In this document: positions 39,390-46,056 of the stretch, in pieces | Position numbering within the stretch: the first letter of the stretch is position 1 | Layout of the letters: the number at the start of each line of letters is the position of its first letter | Position numbers and translations under genes: made by a program | The notes under the pieces: generated by a model | Databases searched by the model: none | Seen by the model: only the letters and a program-made list of their open reading frames with translations | What the model was told of the DNA's origin: nothing | Source of the DNA: UBA7239 sp035430165 | GTDB lineage: Bacteria > Pseudomonadota > Gammaproteobacteria > Pseudomonadales > UBA7239 | NCBI GenBank assembly: GCA_035430165.1 | Contig: DAOMGE010000022.1 | Location: 1-46,056, forward strand | Length of the DNA stretch: 46,056 nucleotides | Reading direction: 5' to 3'

Positions 39390-41528
39390 ATGAACCCCGA
39401 GACTGCCACGCCCGTCGCATTCAGCGATCTGGGCCTCCCGGAAGCGATGCTCAACGTGCTGAGCGATATCGGTTATGAAACACCTTCAGCGATCCAGGCA
39501 CAGACCATTCCGCTGTTGCTCGAAGGGCGTGACCTGCTCGGTCAGGCACAAACCGGCACCGGCAAGACAGCTGCCTTCGCGTTGCCTATCCTGGCACGCC
39601 TCGATATGACCAGCGCCAAAACACAGGTGCTGGTATTGGCACCGACGCGCGAACTGGCCATCCAGGTGGCTGAAGCGTTCCAGACCTACGCAGCGTTCAT
39701 CAAGAATTTCCACGTACTGCCAATCTACGGCGGCGCAGATTATCGCGGCCAGCTCAAGCAATTGAAGCAGGGCGCGCAAGTCGTGGTGGGTACACCCGGC
39801 CGTGTGATGGATCACATGCGTCGCGGGACACTGGACCTGTCCAACCTGCAGTGCCTGGTGCTCGACGAAGCCGACGAAATGTTGCGCATGGGATTTATCG
39901 ACGATGTGGAATGGATTCTGGAACAGACGCCGGATGAGCGCCAGATCGCATTGTTTTCTGCCACCATGCCGCGCGAAGTGCGACGCATCGCGCAACAACA
40001 CCTGAACAATCCTGCTGAAATTACGATCACGCTGAAAACGACAACTGCCTCAACTATTCGCCAGCGCTATTGGGCAGTCAGCGGCATGCACAAACTGGAT
40101 GCGCTGACACGTATGTTGGAAGCCGAAACGTTTGATGGCATCATTATTTTCGTGCGCACCAAGACAGCCACGGTTGAACTCGCGGATAAATTGCGCGCGC
40201 GTGGTTACAACACAGCTGCCCTGAACGGTGATATTGCCCAGTCGCAACGTGAGCATACGGTTGCGCAAATCAAGAGTGGCGCTATCGATATCCTTGTTGC
40301 AACCGATGTTGCGGCCCGTGGCCTTGATGTGGATCGCATCAGCCATGTTATCAACTACGATATTCCTACAGACACCGAAGCCTATGTGCATCGCATCGGT
40401 CGTACAGGGCGCGCTGGCCGTACGGGTGATGCCATCCTGTTTGTCGCACCGCGTGAAAAACGCCTGTTGTTTGCCATAGAAAAAGCCACACGCCAGCCGA
40501 TCGAACTGATGGAATTGCCTTCGGTAAAACTGATCAATGACATCCGTATTGAAAAATTCAAGCAACGCATTACCGAGACGCTGGAAAAAGGCGGCCTCGA
40601 TCTTTACCGCGACCTGATTGCACAATACCAGCATGAAACCGGCACAGAACTTGAACAGATAGCCGGCGCACTGGCGGCAATGGCACAAGGCACGGGTGAA
40701 TTGTTATTGAATGAAAAAGACGCGCCGCGTGCCGTGGCGTTGTCGGATGACAGGCCACCGCGTCGTGAACGCTCTGACCGTGATGGTGAGAGAAGCCAGC
40801 GCGGTGCACGCACGCGGACAGACAAGCCGGTGCGCGAACTGGAAGAGGGCATGCAGCGTTATCGTATCGATGTCGGTTATGCGCATAGCGTCAAGCCGGG
40901 CAATATTGTTGGCGCCATTGCCAACGAAGCAGATATCGACAGCAAGCATATCGGTCATATTGCCATCCATGATGATTACAGTACCGTCGACCTGCCTGTG
41001 GGTTTGTCCGACGATGTGTTACAGGTGTTGAAAAAAGTACGTGTTGCCGGTCGCCCGATGAATCTTGCCAGACTCGGCGAAGGTAAAACGGACGCCGAAG
41101 GCCAGAAAGCTTTCCCTGCGCGTGAAAAAAGTTTTGCCGACAAAAAGTCGTTCCCGGATAAAAAACCGTTTGCCGAGAAAAAGACGTTTTCAGACAAGAA
41201 GCCGTTCAGCGATAAAAAATCCTTTGCAGATAAAAGTGTGCAACGTCCGGTTGCCAACAAGGATTTTTTTGCGAGGCCAGAGCGTTCTGCGCCGCCACGT
41301 GATGCGACGGCACCGGGTGGTAAACGTGAAGTGAATGGCAATAGCATTGATTATGTGCCACCGAAAGCGGCCAAGCCGAAATCCACGTTCAGGCCGCGCG
41401 TTAACACCGGCGCGCCGGGAGTGCGTTTCCCGAGTGATAGCAACCGACCCGCAGCAGAAAGGCCATCCGGCAGTCGTCCGATTATCAGGACTACAGGCAA
41501 GCCACCCTCAAAACCTTTCAAGAAGTAA
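39390..41528 (+). CDS. deaD: DEAD-box ATP-dependent RNA helicase, DeaD/CsdA type
   Basis: DeaD unwinds RNA in ribosome assembly and mRNA decay, especially in the cold. The 712-residue protein has the full helicase core: Q motif FSDLGLPEAML, AQTGTGKTAAF, APTRELAIQ, TPGRVMDHM, DEAD in VLDEADEML, SAT, and HRIGRTGRAGR. A DbpA-like RNA-binding domain follows (about 490-565; RYRIDVGYAHSVKPGNIVGAIANEADI and IHDDYSTVDLP). The C-terminal 130 residues are basic and disordered-looking and include six tandem hexapeptides (residues 580-615). It is longer than E. coli DeaD (629) mainly through this tail. It converges on a DUF1289 gene 14 bases away. Confidence 0.94.
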   Translation: MNPETATPVAFSDLGLPEAMLNVLSDIGYETPSAIQAQTIPLLLEGRDLLGQAQTGTGKTAAFALPILARLDMTSAKTQVLVLAPTRELAIQVAEAFQTYAAFIKNFHVLPIYGGADYRGQLKQLKQGAQVVVGTPGRVMDHMRRGTLDLSNLQCLVLDEADEMLRMGFIDDVEWILEQTPDERQIALFSATMPREVRRIAQQHLNNPAEITITLKTTTASTIRQRYWAVSGMHKLDALTRMLEAETFDGIIIFVRTKTATVELADKLRARGYNTAALNGDIAQSQREHTVAQIKSGAIDILVATDVAARGLDVDRISHVINYDIPTDTEAYVHRIGRTGRAGRTGDAILFVAPREKRLLFAIEKATRQPIELMELPSVKLINDIRIEKFKQRITETLEKGGLDLYRDLIAQYQHETGTELEQIAGALAAMAQGTGELLLNEKDAPRAVALSDDRPPRRERSDRDGERSQRGARTRTDKPVRELEEGMQRYRIDVGYAHSVKPGNIVGAIANEADIDSKHIGHIAIHDDYSTVDLPVGLSDDVLQVLKKVRVAGRPMNLARLGEGKTDAEGQKAFPAREKSFADKKSFPDKKPFAEKKTFSDKKPFSDKKSFADKSVQRPVANKDFFARPERSAPPRDATAPGGKREVNGNSIDYVPPKAAKPKSTFRPRVNTGAPGVRFPSDSNRPAAERPSGSRPIIRTTGKPPSKPFKK
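41127..41234 (+). repeat. six tandem 18-base repeats in the deaD tail
   Basis: The repeats encode KSFADK, KSFPDK, KPFAEK, KTFSDK, KPFSDK and KSFADK in a row. The protein units are nearly identical while third codon positions differ freely (for example TTT/TTC and GAC/GAT), so the array is not a recent slippage product and appears kept at protein level. Confidence 0.9.
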
Positions 41529-41542
41529 CCAGGGAAATCTGG

Positions 41543-41746
41543 TCAGGCGAATGGATTCGCTGCTTTGGCGCGTGCGGTTGATTGCACAAGAATGGCGCGG
41601 CGCTCGTTATTATCTGCATCGGACCACCGTGTGATTTCGGCGGCACTGCGATAGCAGCCGACACAGATATCGTTTTCATCCAGCGCACAAATGGAAATGC
41701 ACGGCGAGGCGATCAATATTTCGTTGCCCTGTTTTGTGCCGTTCAT
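41543..41746 (-). CDS. DUF1289 family small cysteine-containing protein
   Basis: This 67-residue protein has the DUF1289 pattern SPCISICALDENDICVGCYRS followed by EITRWSDADNNERRAIL. The four spaced cysteines suggest metal or Fe-S binding, but the family has no proven function. It lies one base after the Nudix gene in a minus-strand operon. Confidence 0.88.
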   Translation of the reverse strand: MNGTKQGNEILIASPCISICALDENDICVGCYRSAAEITRWSDADNNERRAILVQSTARAKAANPFA

Positions 41747-41747
41747 A

Positions 41748-42401
41748 TCAATCGTTTCCTGAAGGCAGCCAGTCTGCGGGCGTCAGGTAGCCGTTGGTTT
41801 TTATCGCCAGTGATTCAATGCCCGTATCGATGTGTTTGCCGAGTACACGGTTCATGAAATTGACAAGAATAATGGCGGTCACACCCCAGATATCATAGCC
41901 TTCCCAATGCCAGCATGGCACAGCCACGGTGTGGCCGTTGACAGTTCCCCTGTCGGTGCGGGTGCGTTCATCGCGCAAGAAAAATGTCAGGGGTACACGA
42001 AAAATGCTGTCGATTTCTTCGGGGTTGGCAGCGAGTGCAATGTCATGCGCAACAATACCAACGACAGGTGTTACCTTCACCCCAAAACGTGTCACCATCG
42101 GATCAAGATGGCCAAGAATGTCTACCTGTGCTGGATCAAGACCGATTTCTTCCTGGCTTTCGCGCAATGCAGTCTGGATAAAAGATGCATCGTCCGGATC
42201 GATTTTCCCGCCAGGTAGTGCGACTTCACCGCGATGGCTGTTCAGGTGATCAGCACGGCGGGTCAGTATCAGTTGCGGTTCGGCTTCATCGGTAAATGCC
42301 ATCAGGACGGCGGCTTCTGATCGATAGCTGGTTGGCTGCCAATGATCAATCGGGAGCAGTGTGGCGAGGCGTTGCCGCAATATATCGACGGTGACGATCA
42401 T
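41748..42401 (-). CDS. Nudix hydrolase, CoA pyrophosphatase type
   Basis: The 217-residue protein has the Nudix box GGKIDPDDASFIQTALRESQEEIGL (written here for identification as G-x5-D-x7-REXXEEIG), preceded by LNSHRGEVALPGG, the UPF0035-type motif of CoA pyrophosphatases, which hydrolyse CoA and acyl-CoA. The first Nudix Glu is Asp, a common variant in this group. ATG 42401 overlaps the rpiA stop (ATGA); the longer ORF to 42482 is rejected. E. coli YeaB/NudL is the nearest named relative I can suggest. Confidence 0.88.
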   Translation of the reverse strand: MIVTVDILRQRLATLLPIDHWQPTSYRSEAAVLMAFTDEAEPQLILTRRADHLNSHRGEVALPGGKIDPDDASFIQTALRESQEEIGLDPAQVDILGHLDPMVTRFGVKVTPVVGIVAHDIALAANPEEIDSIFRVPLTFFLRDERTRTDRGTVNGHTVAVPCWHWEGYDIWGVTAIILVNFMNRVLGKHIDTGIESLAIKTNGYLTPADWLPSGND

Positions 42402-43072
42402 ATGCGCAGGATTTTCTCGACACCGCTCTGGCGACCCAGCAGCAGGACATCTGCCGGGCGCAGGGCAAACAGGCCGTTGCACACCACGCCGGTAATATTG
42501 TTGATTTGTGCTTCCAGTTCGCGTGCTGCCGTGATCTGCAGGTGATGCACATCCAGGATGATATTGCCGTTGTCAGTTGTCACACCCTGACGATAAACAG
42601 GATCACCGCCGAGTTTCACCAACTCTCGCGCAACATGGCTGCGCGCCATTGGTATCACTTCGATGGGCAATGGAAAATGCCCAAGCGTTTTTACCCATTT
42701 GGATTCATCGGCGATACAGACAAATTCTTTTGCGCACGCTGCAACAATTTTTTCGCGCGTCAGTGCTGCACCGCCACCCTTGATCAGCTCCAGTTTTGCA
42801 TTGGCTTCATCGGCACCATCGACATAGATATCAAAAATACCCGTGCTGTTCAGGTCGAATACTTCGATACCGTGTTTGCGCAAACGCTCGGCCGAGGCTT
42901 CAGAGCTGGACACACAACCCGCAAAATCCTGTTTGTGTTTTGCCAGTGCATCGATAAAACAATTGGCAGTGGAACCGGTTCCGATACCGATCACCGAGTC
43001 ACTGGCAATTCGCGGCAAGACATAATCGAGTGCCGCCTGTGCGACAGCCTGTTTCAGTTCATCCTGGTTCAT
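42398..43072 (-). CDS. rpiA: ribose-5-phosphate isomerase A
   Basis: RpiA interconverts ribose-5-P and ribulose-5-P. The 224-residue protein has GIGTGSTANCFIDAL near residue 27, VSSSEASAERLRKHG, the active-site DGADEAN and KGGGAALTREKIVA, and IADESKWV. Length agrees with the family. ATG 43072 is chosen as it starts the first helix; it is 32 bases after the NIF3-like gene, and a -10-like TATAAT (minus strand, 43104-43109) lies just upstream within that gene's end. Confidence 0.96.
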   Translation of the reverse strand: MNQDELKQAVAQAALDYVLPRIASDSVIGIGTGSTANCFIDALAKHKQDFAGCVSSSEASAERLRKHGIEVFDLNSTGIFDIYVDGADEANAKLELIKGGGAALTREKIVAACAKEFVCIADESKWVKTLGHFPLPIEVIPMARSHVARELVKLGGDPVYRQGVTTDNGNIILDVHHLQITAARELEAQINNITGVVCNGLFALRPADVLLLGRQSGVEKILRI

Positions 43073-43104
43073 GGTGAGCGGTACCGGCAAGTATCATCCC
43101 GTGA

Positions 43105-43419
43105 TTATAGCGAAGAACGCACGGGCCACGTCGCCCATGCGGGTTCTTCGTAGGGATGGGCAGTGAGTAGTGCGCGGATAACGGCATCCAGTCGATCATC
43201 GGCGCAAACCATTTCCACGCGATATTCCGGTTCGCGATGCACAGTGCCGGTTTCACCGACAAACGGATCGCTGCCCGGCAAGGCACGGAACTGGCCTTCG
43301 CCCAGTATTTGCCAGCAGCATTGGTCGTAGTTGCCGATTTGTCCTGCGCCAGCAGTGAACATGGCTTGTTTGACAGCCTCGACATGCGAAGCGGGTATGT
43401 AAGTGATCATCACGTGCAC
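43105..43419 (-). CDS. NIF3/YqfO-like stand-alone domain protein
   Basis: This protein of about 104 residues matches the small domain found as an insert in YqfO/NIF3 proteins and as a stand-alone protein in pseudomonads: YIPASHVEAVKQAMFTAGAGQIGNYDQCCWQILGEGQFRALPGSDPFVG and the end AHPYEEPAWATW. The fold is PII/CutA-like; function unknown. Start GTG 43419 has GGAG seven bases upstream; GTG 43413 and ATG 43410 are close alternatives. It heads a minus-strand operon with rpiA. Confidence 0.8.
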   Translation of the reverse strand: MHVMITYIPASHVEAVKQAMFTAGAGQIGNYDQCCWQILGEGQFRALPGSDPFVGETGTVHREPEYRVEMVCADDRLDAVIRALLTAHPYEEPAWATWPVRSSL

Positions 43420-43500
43420 GCGGATACTCCGGCATGAAATGGGTCGCGACCCAGAGTTGATTCCGGTATGGTAGCGTTTTTGCGACAACCTTCACCAGCT

Positions 43501-44793
43501 ATGGCAAACGCGTTCATGAAGAACAAGACGGTAAACCGTTCACCACTACAGGTATTGTTCAGTCGCCGTATGCTGGTTTGCGTGTTTACCGGGTTCAGTT
43601 CCGGATTGCCGCTGTTTATTTTCCTCAATCTTTTACCTGCCTGGTTGCATGCAGCGCGGGTAGACATCCGTGCTATCGGCTTGATGTCATTGTTGCAAAT
43701 GCCGTATGTGGCAAAATTCCTGTGGGCACCATTGCTGGACTGTTTTTCTGTAACCAGCCTTGGCCGACGGCGCGGCTGGCTGGTGGTATTGCATGTTGCC
43801 CTGATTATTTCGATTGCCGTTATGGGTCTGGTTGATCCGTCAACCGGGTTACAGCCGTTATTCCTGCTGGGTTTGTTGACCAGTTTTCTTTCCGCCAGTC
43901 TGGATGTTGTCATTGATGCATTTCGGCGTGAACTTTTGCCGGATGAAGAGCTGGGCCTGGGTAACAGCATTCATGTAAATGCTTACAAGATTGCGGGATT
44001 GGTTCCCGGTGCGCTGGCATTGTTTCTTGCAGATCATTTACCCTGGGACCTGGTATTTTTTATTGTTGCCTGCTTCATGTTGCCAGGATTGCTCATGGTG
44101 TTGTTGGTAAATGAGCCGCAACACGATGTGCTACCTCCGCGCAATTTACGGAGTGCAGTGATAGATCCTTTTCGCGAATTCATCAATCGAAACGGTTTGT
44201 GGTCGGCCTTACTGGTACTGGCGTTTGTTTTTCTCTACAAGCTGGGCGATTCGCTCGCCACATCGCTTGCGACAAAATTCTATCTGGATATGGGATTTAC
44301 CAAATCTGAAATTGCAGCCGTGGCAAAAAATGCGGCGTTATGGCCGTCGATTGCTGGCGGTATGCTGGGTGGTTTGCTGATGGTGCGTATCGGCATCAAT
44401 CGCGCACTCTGGGTTTTCGGTGCAATCCAGTTGATGGTTATTCCCGGTTTTGCCTGGCTTTCAGTGGCAGGTCACAATCTGTGGGTACTGGCTTTCGTGG
44501 TAGGCACAGAAGCGTTGGGTGTGGGTTTGGGAACAGCAGCATTTGTAGCCTACATTGCCAGCACGACACATCCTTCCTATACCGCGACACAGCTGGCATT
44601 GTTGACTGCGCTGGCGGCTGTGCCCCGCACATTGATCAACGCGACGTCCGGTTATCTGGTATCAGCGCTGGGATGGACGAATTTTTTCTGGCTCTGCACA
44701 CTACTGGCGGTGCCAGGCATGTTGCTGTTATTCAAGGTGGCGCCGTGGCCGCGTGCAAAACCGGTTGATCAGTCTTCAGGCAGTATTTCGTAG
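43501..44793 (+). CDS. AmpG-like MFS transporter
   Basis: This protein of about 430 residues has about 12 membrane helices and resembles AmpG muropeptide permeases: FTGFSSGLPLFIFLNLLPAWL in helix 1, YVAKFLWAPLLDCF near 90, SFLSASLDVVIDAFRRELL near 150, and GTAAFVAYIASTTHPSYTATQLALLTAL near 350. AmpG imports anhydro-muropeptides for recycling and so affects beta-lactamase induction. The start is uncertain: ATG 43468, 43501 and 43516 are all in frame and none has a strong ribosome binding site. Its 3' end overlaps the convergent OsmC gene by 25 bases. Confidence 0.8.
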   Translation: MANAFMKNKTVNRSPLQVLFSRRMLVCVFTGFSSGLPLFIFLNLLPAWLHAARVDIRAIGLMSLLQMPYVAKFLWAPLLDCFSVTSLGRRRGWLVVLHVALIISIAVMGLVDPSTGLQPLFLLGLLTSFLSASLDVVIDAFRRELLPDEELGLGNSIHVNAYKIAGLVPGALALFLADHLPWDLVFFIVACFMLPGLLMVLLVNEPQHDVLPPRNLRSAVIDPFREFINRNGLWSALLVLAFVFLYKLGDSLATSLATKFYLDMGFTKSEIAAVAKNAALWPSIAGGMLGGLLMVRIGINRALWVFGAIQLMVIPGFAWLSVAGHNLWVLAFVVGTEALGVGLGTAAFVAYIASTTHPSYTATQLALLTALAAVPRTLINATSGYLVSALGWTNFFWLCTLLAVPGMLLLFKVAPWPRAKPVDQSSGSIS

Positions 44794-45191
44794 CTGTGGC
44801 TGATTTTTACGCCGGCGCGACTGAGCATGATGGAAGCCGAGCAATATTTTTCAGCAGACAAATCCACAGCGCGTTTGACTTGCGCTTCTTTCAGGTCTTT
44901 ACCGCGTACAACAAAATGAATGCTGATTGCAGTAAAGACGGCCGGAATTTCATCGGCGCGTTCAGCTGACAGCTGTGCGACACAGCTGGTCACATTCTGG
45001 CGTGATTTGCGCAGGATGCTCATTACATCAAACGAGGCACAACCTCCCATTCCCATCAGCAACATTTCCATCGGGCGTGGGCCGACATTGCGTCCGCCGT
45101 GATCCGGCGGACCATCCATCAGCACGCAATGTCCACTGCCGGATTCGGCAAGGAACATGGTTTCACCTACCCATCTGACTTCTGCTTTCAT
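44769..45191 (-). CDS. OsmC-family protein
   Basis: OsmC/Ohr proteins are thiol-dependent peroxidases. The 140-residue protein has the family glycine-cysteine loop GMGGCASFDVMSIL with the first cysteine and KYCSASIML with the second, and the middle helix typical of the YhfA subgroup. ATG 45191 is used; the longer ORF to 45299 runs into the intergenic region shared with the CRP gene. Divergence from a Vfr/CRP gene is a recurring arrangement in pseudomonads and E. coli (yhfA-crp). Confidence 0.9.
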   Translation of the reverse strand: MKAEVRWVGETMFLAESGSGHCVLMDGPPDHGGRNVGPRPMEMLLMGMGGCASFDVMSILRKSRQNVTSCVAQLSAERADEIPAVFTAISIHFVVRGKDLKEAQVKRAVDLSAEKYCSASIMLSRAGVKISHSYEILPED

Positions 45192-45278
45192 TGTGCTGTG
45201 TCCGCGTTGATGATTAGTGGTTGTGTGACGTGTGTCGTGAAATCGACAGCGCAAACGTAAAGGTGCTGTGATTTTGCA

Positions 45279-45303
45279 CACTGTGCTTGAAAATTGCACA
45301 GTG
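45279..45303. promoter_or_regulatory. 25-base inverted repeat between osmC and the CRP gene
   Basis: CACTGTGC (45279-45286) and GCACAGTG (45296-45303) are perfect eight-base arms with a nine-base AT-rich spacer; two shorter palindromes centred at 45281 and 45300 overlap it. It lies 81 bases before the CRP start and 88 bases before osmC. It could be an operator for either gene. Confidence 0.5.
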
Positions 45304-45383
45304 CATGGTTACAGTCGGTCATTATTGCAAACCCCCGCGAGCAAATCACGGGACGTTGAAAAATTATTCAAAGGGAGGCGTTC

Positions 45384-46022
45384 ATGGTTTCCGTTTCGCT
45401 GACACCACAGATCCATGATGTCGACGCGTTTCTTACGCATTGCCACCGCCGACGCTATCCGTCCAAAAGTACCATCATTTATGCCGGTGATACCAGTGAC
45501 GCGCTTTATTACATCATCAGCGGTTCCGTGACTGTGTTGATAGAAGACAAGGACGGCCGTGAAATGATCGTCGCGTACCTGAATGCTGGTGATTTTTTCG
45601 GTGAGATGGGTTTGTTTGAAGACAAGTGCAGTCCGCGCAGTGCGTGGGTGCGTGCCAAGGGGCCGTGCGAAGTCGCAGAAATCAGCTACACCAAGTTTGG
45701 CGAGATCAGTGAAAAGCATCCCGAGATCATGTTTGCCATGGGCAAGCAGATGGCACATCGTTTGCGGGCCACCACGCGCAAGGTCGGTGACCTGGCATTC
45801 ATGGATGTGGCCGGACGCGTGGCGCGGACACTGCTCGACCTCTGCAAGGAACCGGATGCCCTGACGCACCCGGATGGCATGCAGATCCGCATCACCCGAC
45901 AGGAGATCGGTCGCATCGTCGGTTGCTCACGGGAAATGGTTGGTCGGGTGATGAAGACGCTTGAGGATCAGCACCTGATTTCGGTAAAAGGCAAAACGAT
46001 TGTGGTGTTTGGCGCGCGCTAG
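45384..46022 (+). CDS. vfr: cAMP receptor protein family global regulator (Vfr/CRP)
   Basis: The 212-residue protein has the cyclic-nucleotide domain (residues about 20-115) with AGDFFGEMGLF and CSPRSAWVRAKGPCEV, which contains the cAMP phosphate-site RS motif, a dimer helix, and a C-terminal helix-turn-helix (TRQEIGRIVGCSREMVGRVMKTLED). Length and motifs match E. coli CRP (210) and Pseudomonas Vfr (214). GGGAGG precedes the ATG. The osmC neighbour supports the orthology. Confidence 0.95.
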   Translation: MVSVSLTPQIHDVDAFLTHCHRRRYPSKSTIIYAGDTSDALYYIISGSVTVLIEDKDGREMIVAYLNAGDFFGEMGLFEDKCSPRSAWVRAKGPCEVAEISYTKFGEISEKHPEIMFAMGKQMAHRLRATTRKVGDLAFMDVAGRVARTLLDLCKEPDALTHPDGMQIRITRQEIGRIVGCSREMVGRVMKTLEDQHLISVKGKTIVVFGAR

Positions 46023-46056
46023 GCGCGCTCAGGTGCGATAACCGTCCGGGTTTTGT

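Noticed and set aside
45267..45283. Full CRP site at the TGTGA upstream of the CRP gene
   Set aside because: Only one half-site matches; the partner at N6 reads ACACT rather than TCACA.
1..46056. CRISPR array, tRNA or rRNA genes
   Set aside because: No regularly spaced repeats, no cloverleaf with TTCGA-type arm, and no rRNA sequence were recognised anywhere in the window.

Overview
The window is a chromosomal segment of a gammaproteobacterium. The gene content and order look most like the Cellvibrio / Pseudomonas side of the class: waaF-waaC-waaG-waaP, rph next to crc and pyrE, ubiA-phoB-phoR, a Vfr/CRP-type regulator divergent from an osmC-like gene, and an AtpB with the longer N-terminal region seen in many marine and soil gammaproteobacteria. 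I cannot name the species. Coding density is very high, genes often overlap by 1-4 bases, and I see no tRNA, rRNA, insertion sequence, prophage or CRISPR array.

Layout. 0-8.3 kb: a nitronate monooxygenase, a Tat-exported M15-type peptidase, then a tightly coupled operon for the LPS inner core (waaF, waaC, waaG, waaP) that runs on into a MaoC-type dehydratase and two 16S rRNA modification genes (rsuA, rsmC). 8.3-14.6 kb: housekeeping genes in mixed orientation (C-terminal processing protease, D-aminoacyl-tRNA deacylase, PNPOx-fold protein, short Ppx/GppA phosphatase, rhodanese, phosphatidylserine decarboxylase, radical SAM protein). 14.6-21.9 kb: the complete atpIBEFHAGDC operon with a consensus-like promoter and an intrinsic terminator. 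21.9-31.2 kb: the accessory part of the window. It starts with a 940-residue secreted, cysteine-containing protein whose C-terminal third reads as seven repeats of about 50 residues (a predicted calcium-binding FG-GAP/VCBS beta-propeller). Two hairpins follow, the second a strong terminator, then a surface-glycan operon: Wzx-type flippase, Wzy/ligase-type membrane protein, GT4 glycosyltransferase, WecG/TagA glycosyltransferase, hexapeptide acetyltransferase and acyltransferase-3. 31.2-34.8 kb: ubiA, phoB-phoR with a candidate Pho box, and a MAPEG-like membrane protein. 34.8-46 kb: a fused aldolase/dehydrogenase, rph, a catalytically degenerate ExoIII homologue best read as Crc, pyrE behind a candidate attenuator, a DEAD-box helicase with a hexapeptide-repeat tail, a minus-strand operon (NIF3-like, rpiA, Nudix, DUF1289), an AmpG-like transporter, an OsmC protein and a Vfr/CRP regulator.

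The most unusual unit is the 21.9-31.2 kb island. A single, probably abundant exported propeller protein sits directly upstream of a compact lipid-linked glycan pathway and is separated from it by a strong terminator placed only about 10 bases before the flippase start. This fits a surface glycoprotein or protein-anchored glycan whose carrier is made in excess over its machinery, but the link is inference. Secondary points of interest are a 28-base perfect operator between the aldolase and rph, the pyrE leader (terminator plus short leader ORF), an inverted repeat upstream of the CRP gene, and a possible 33-codon ATT-start or readthrough ORF after the peptidase stop codon.
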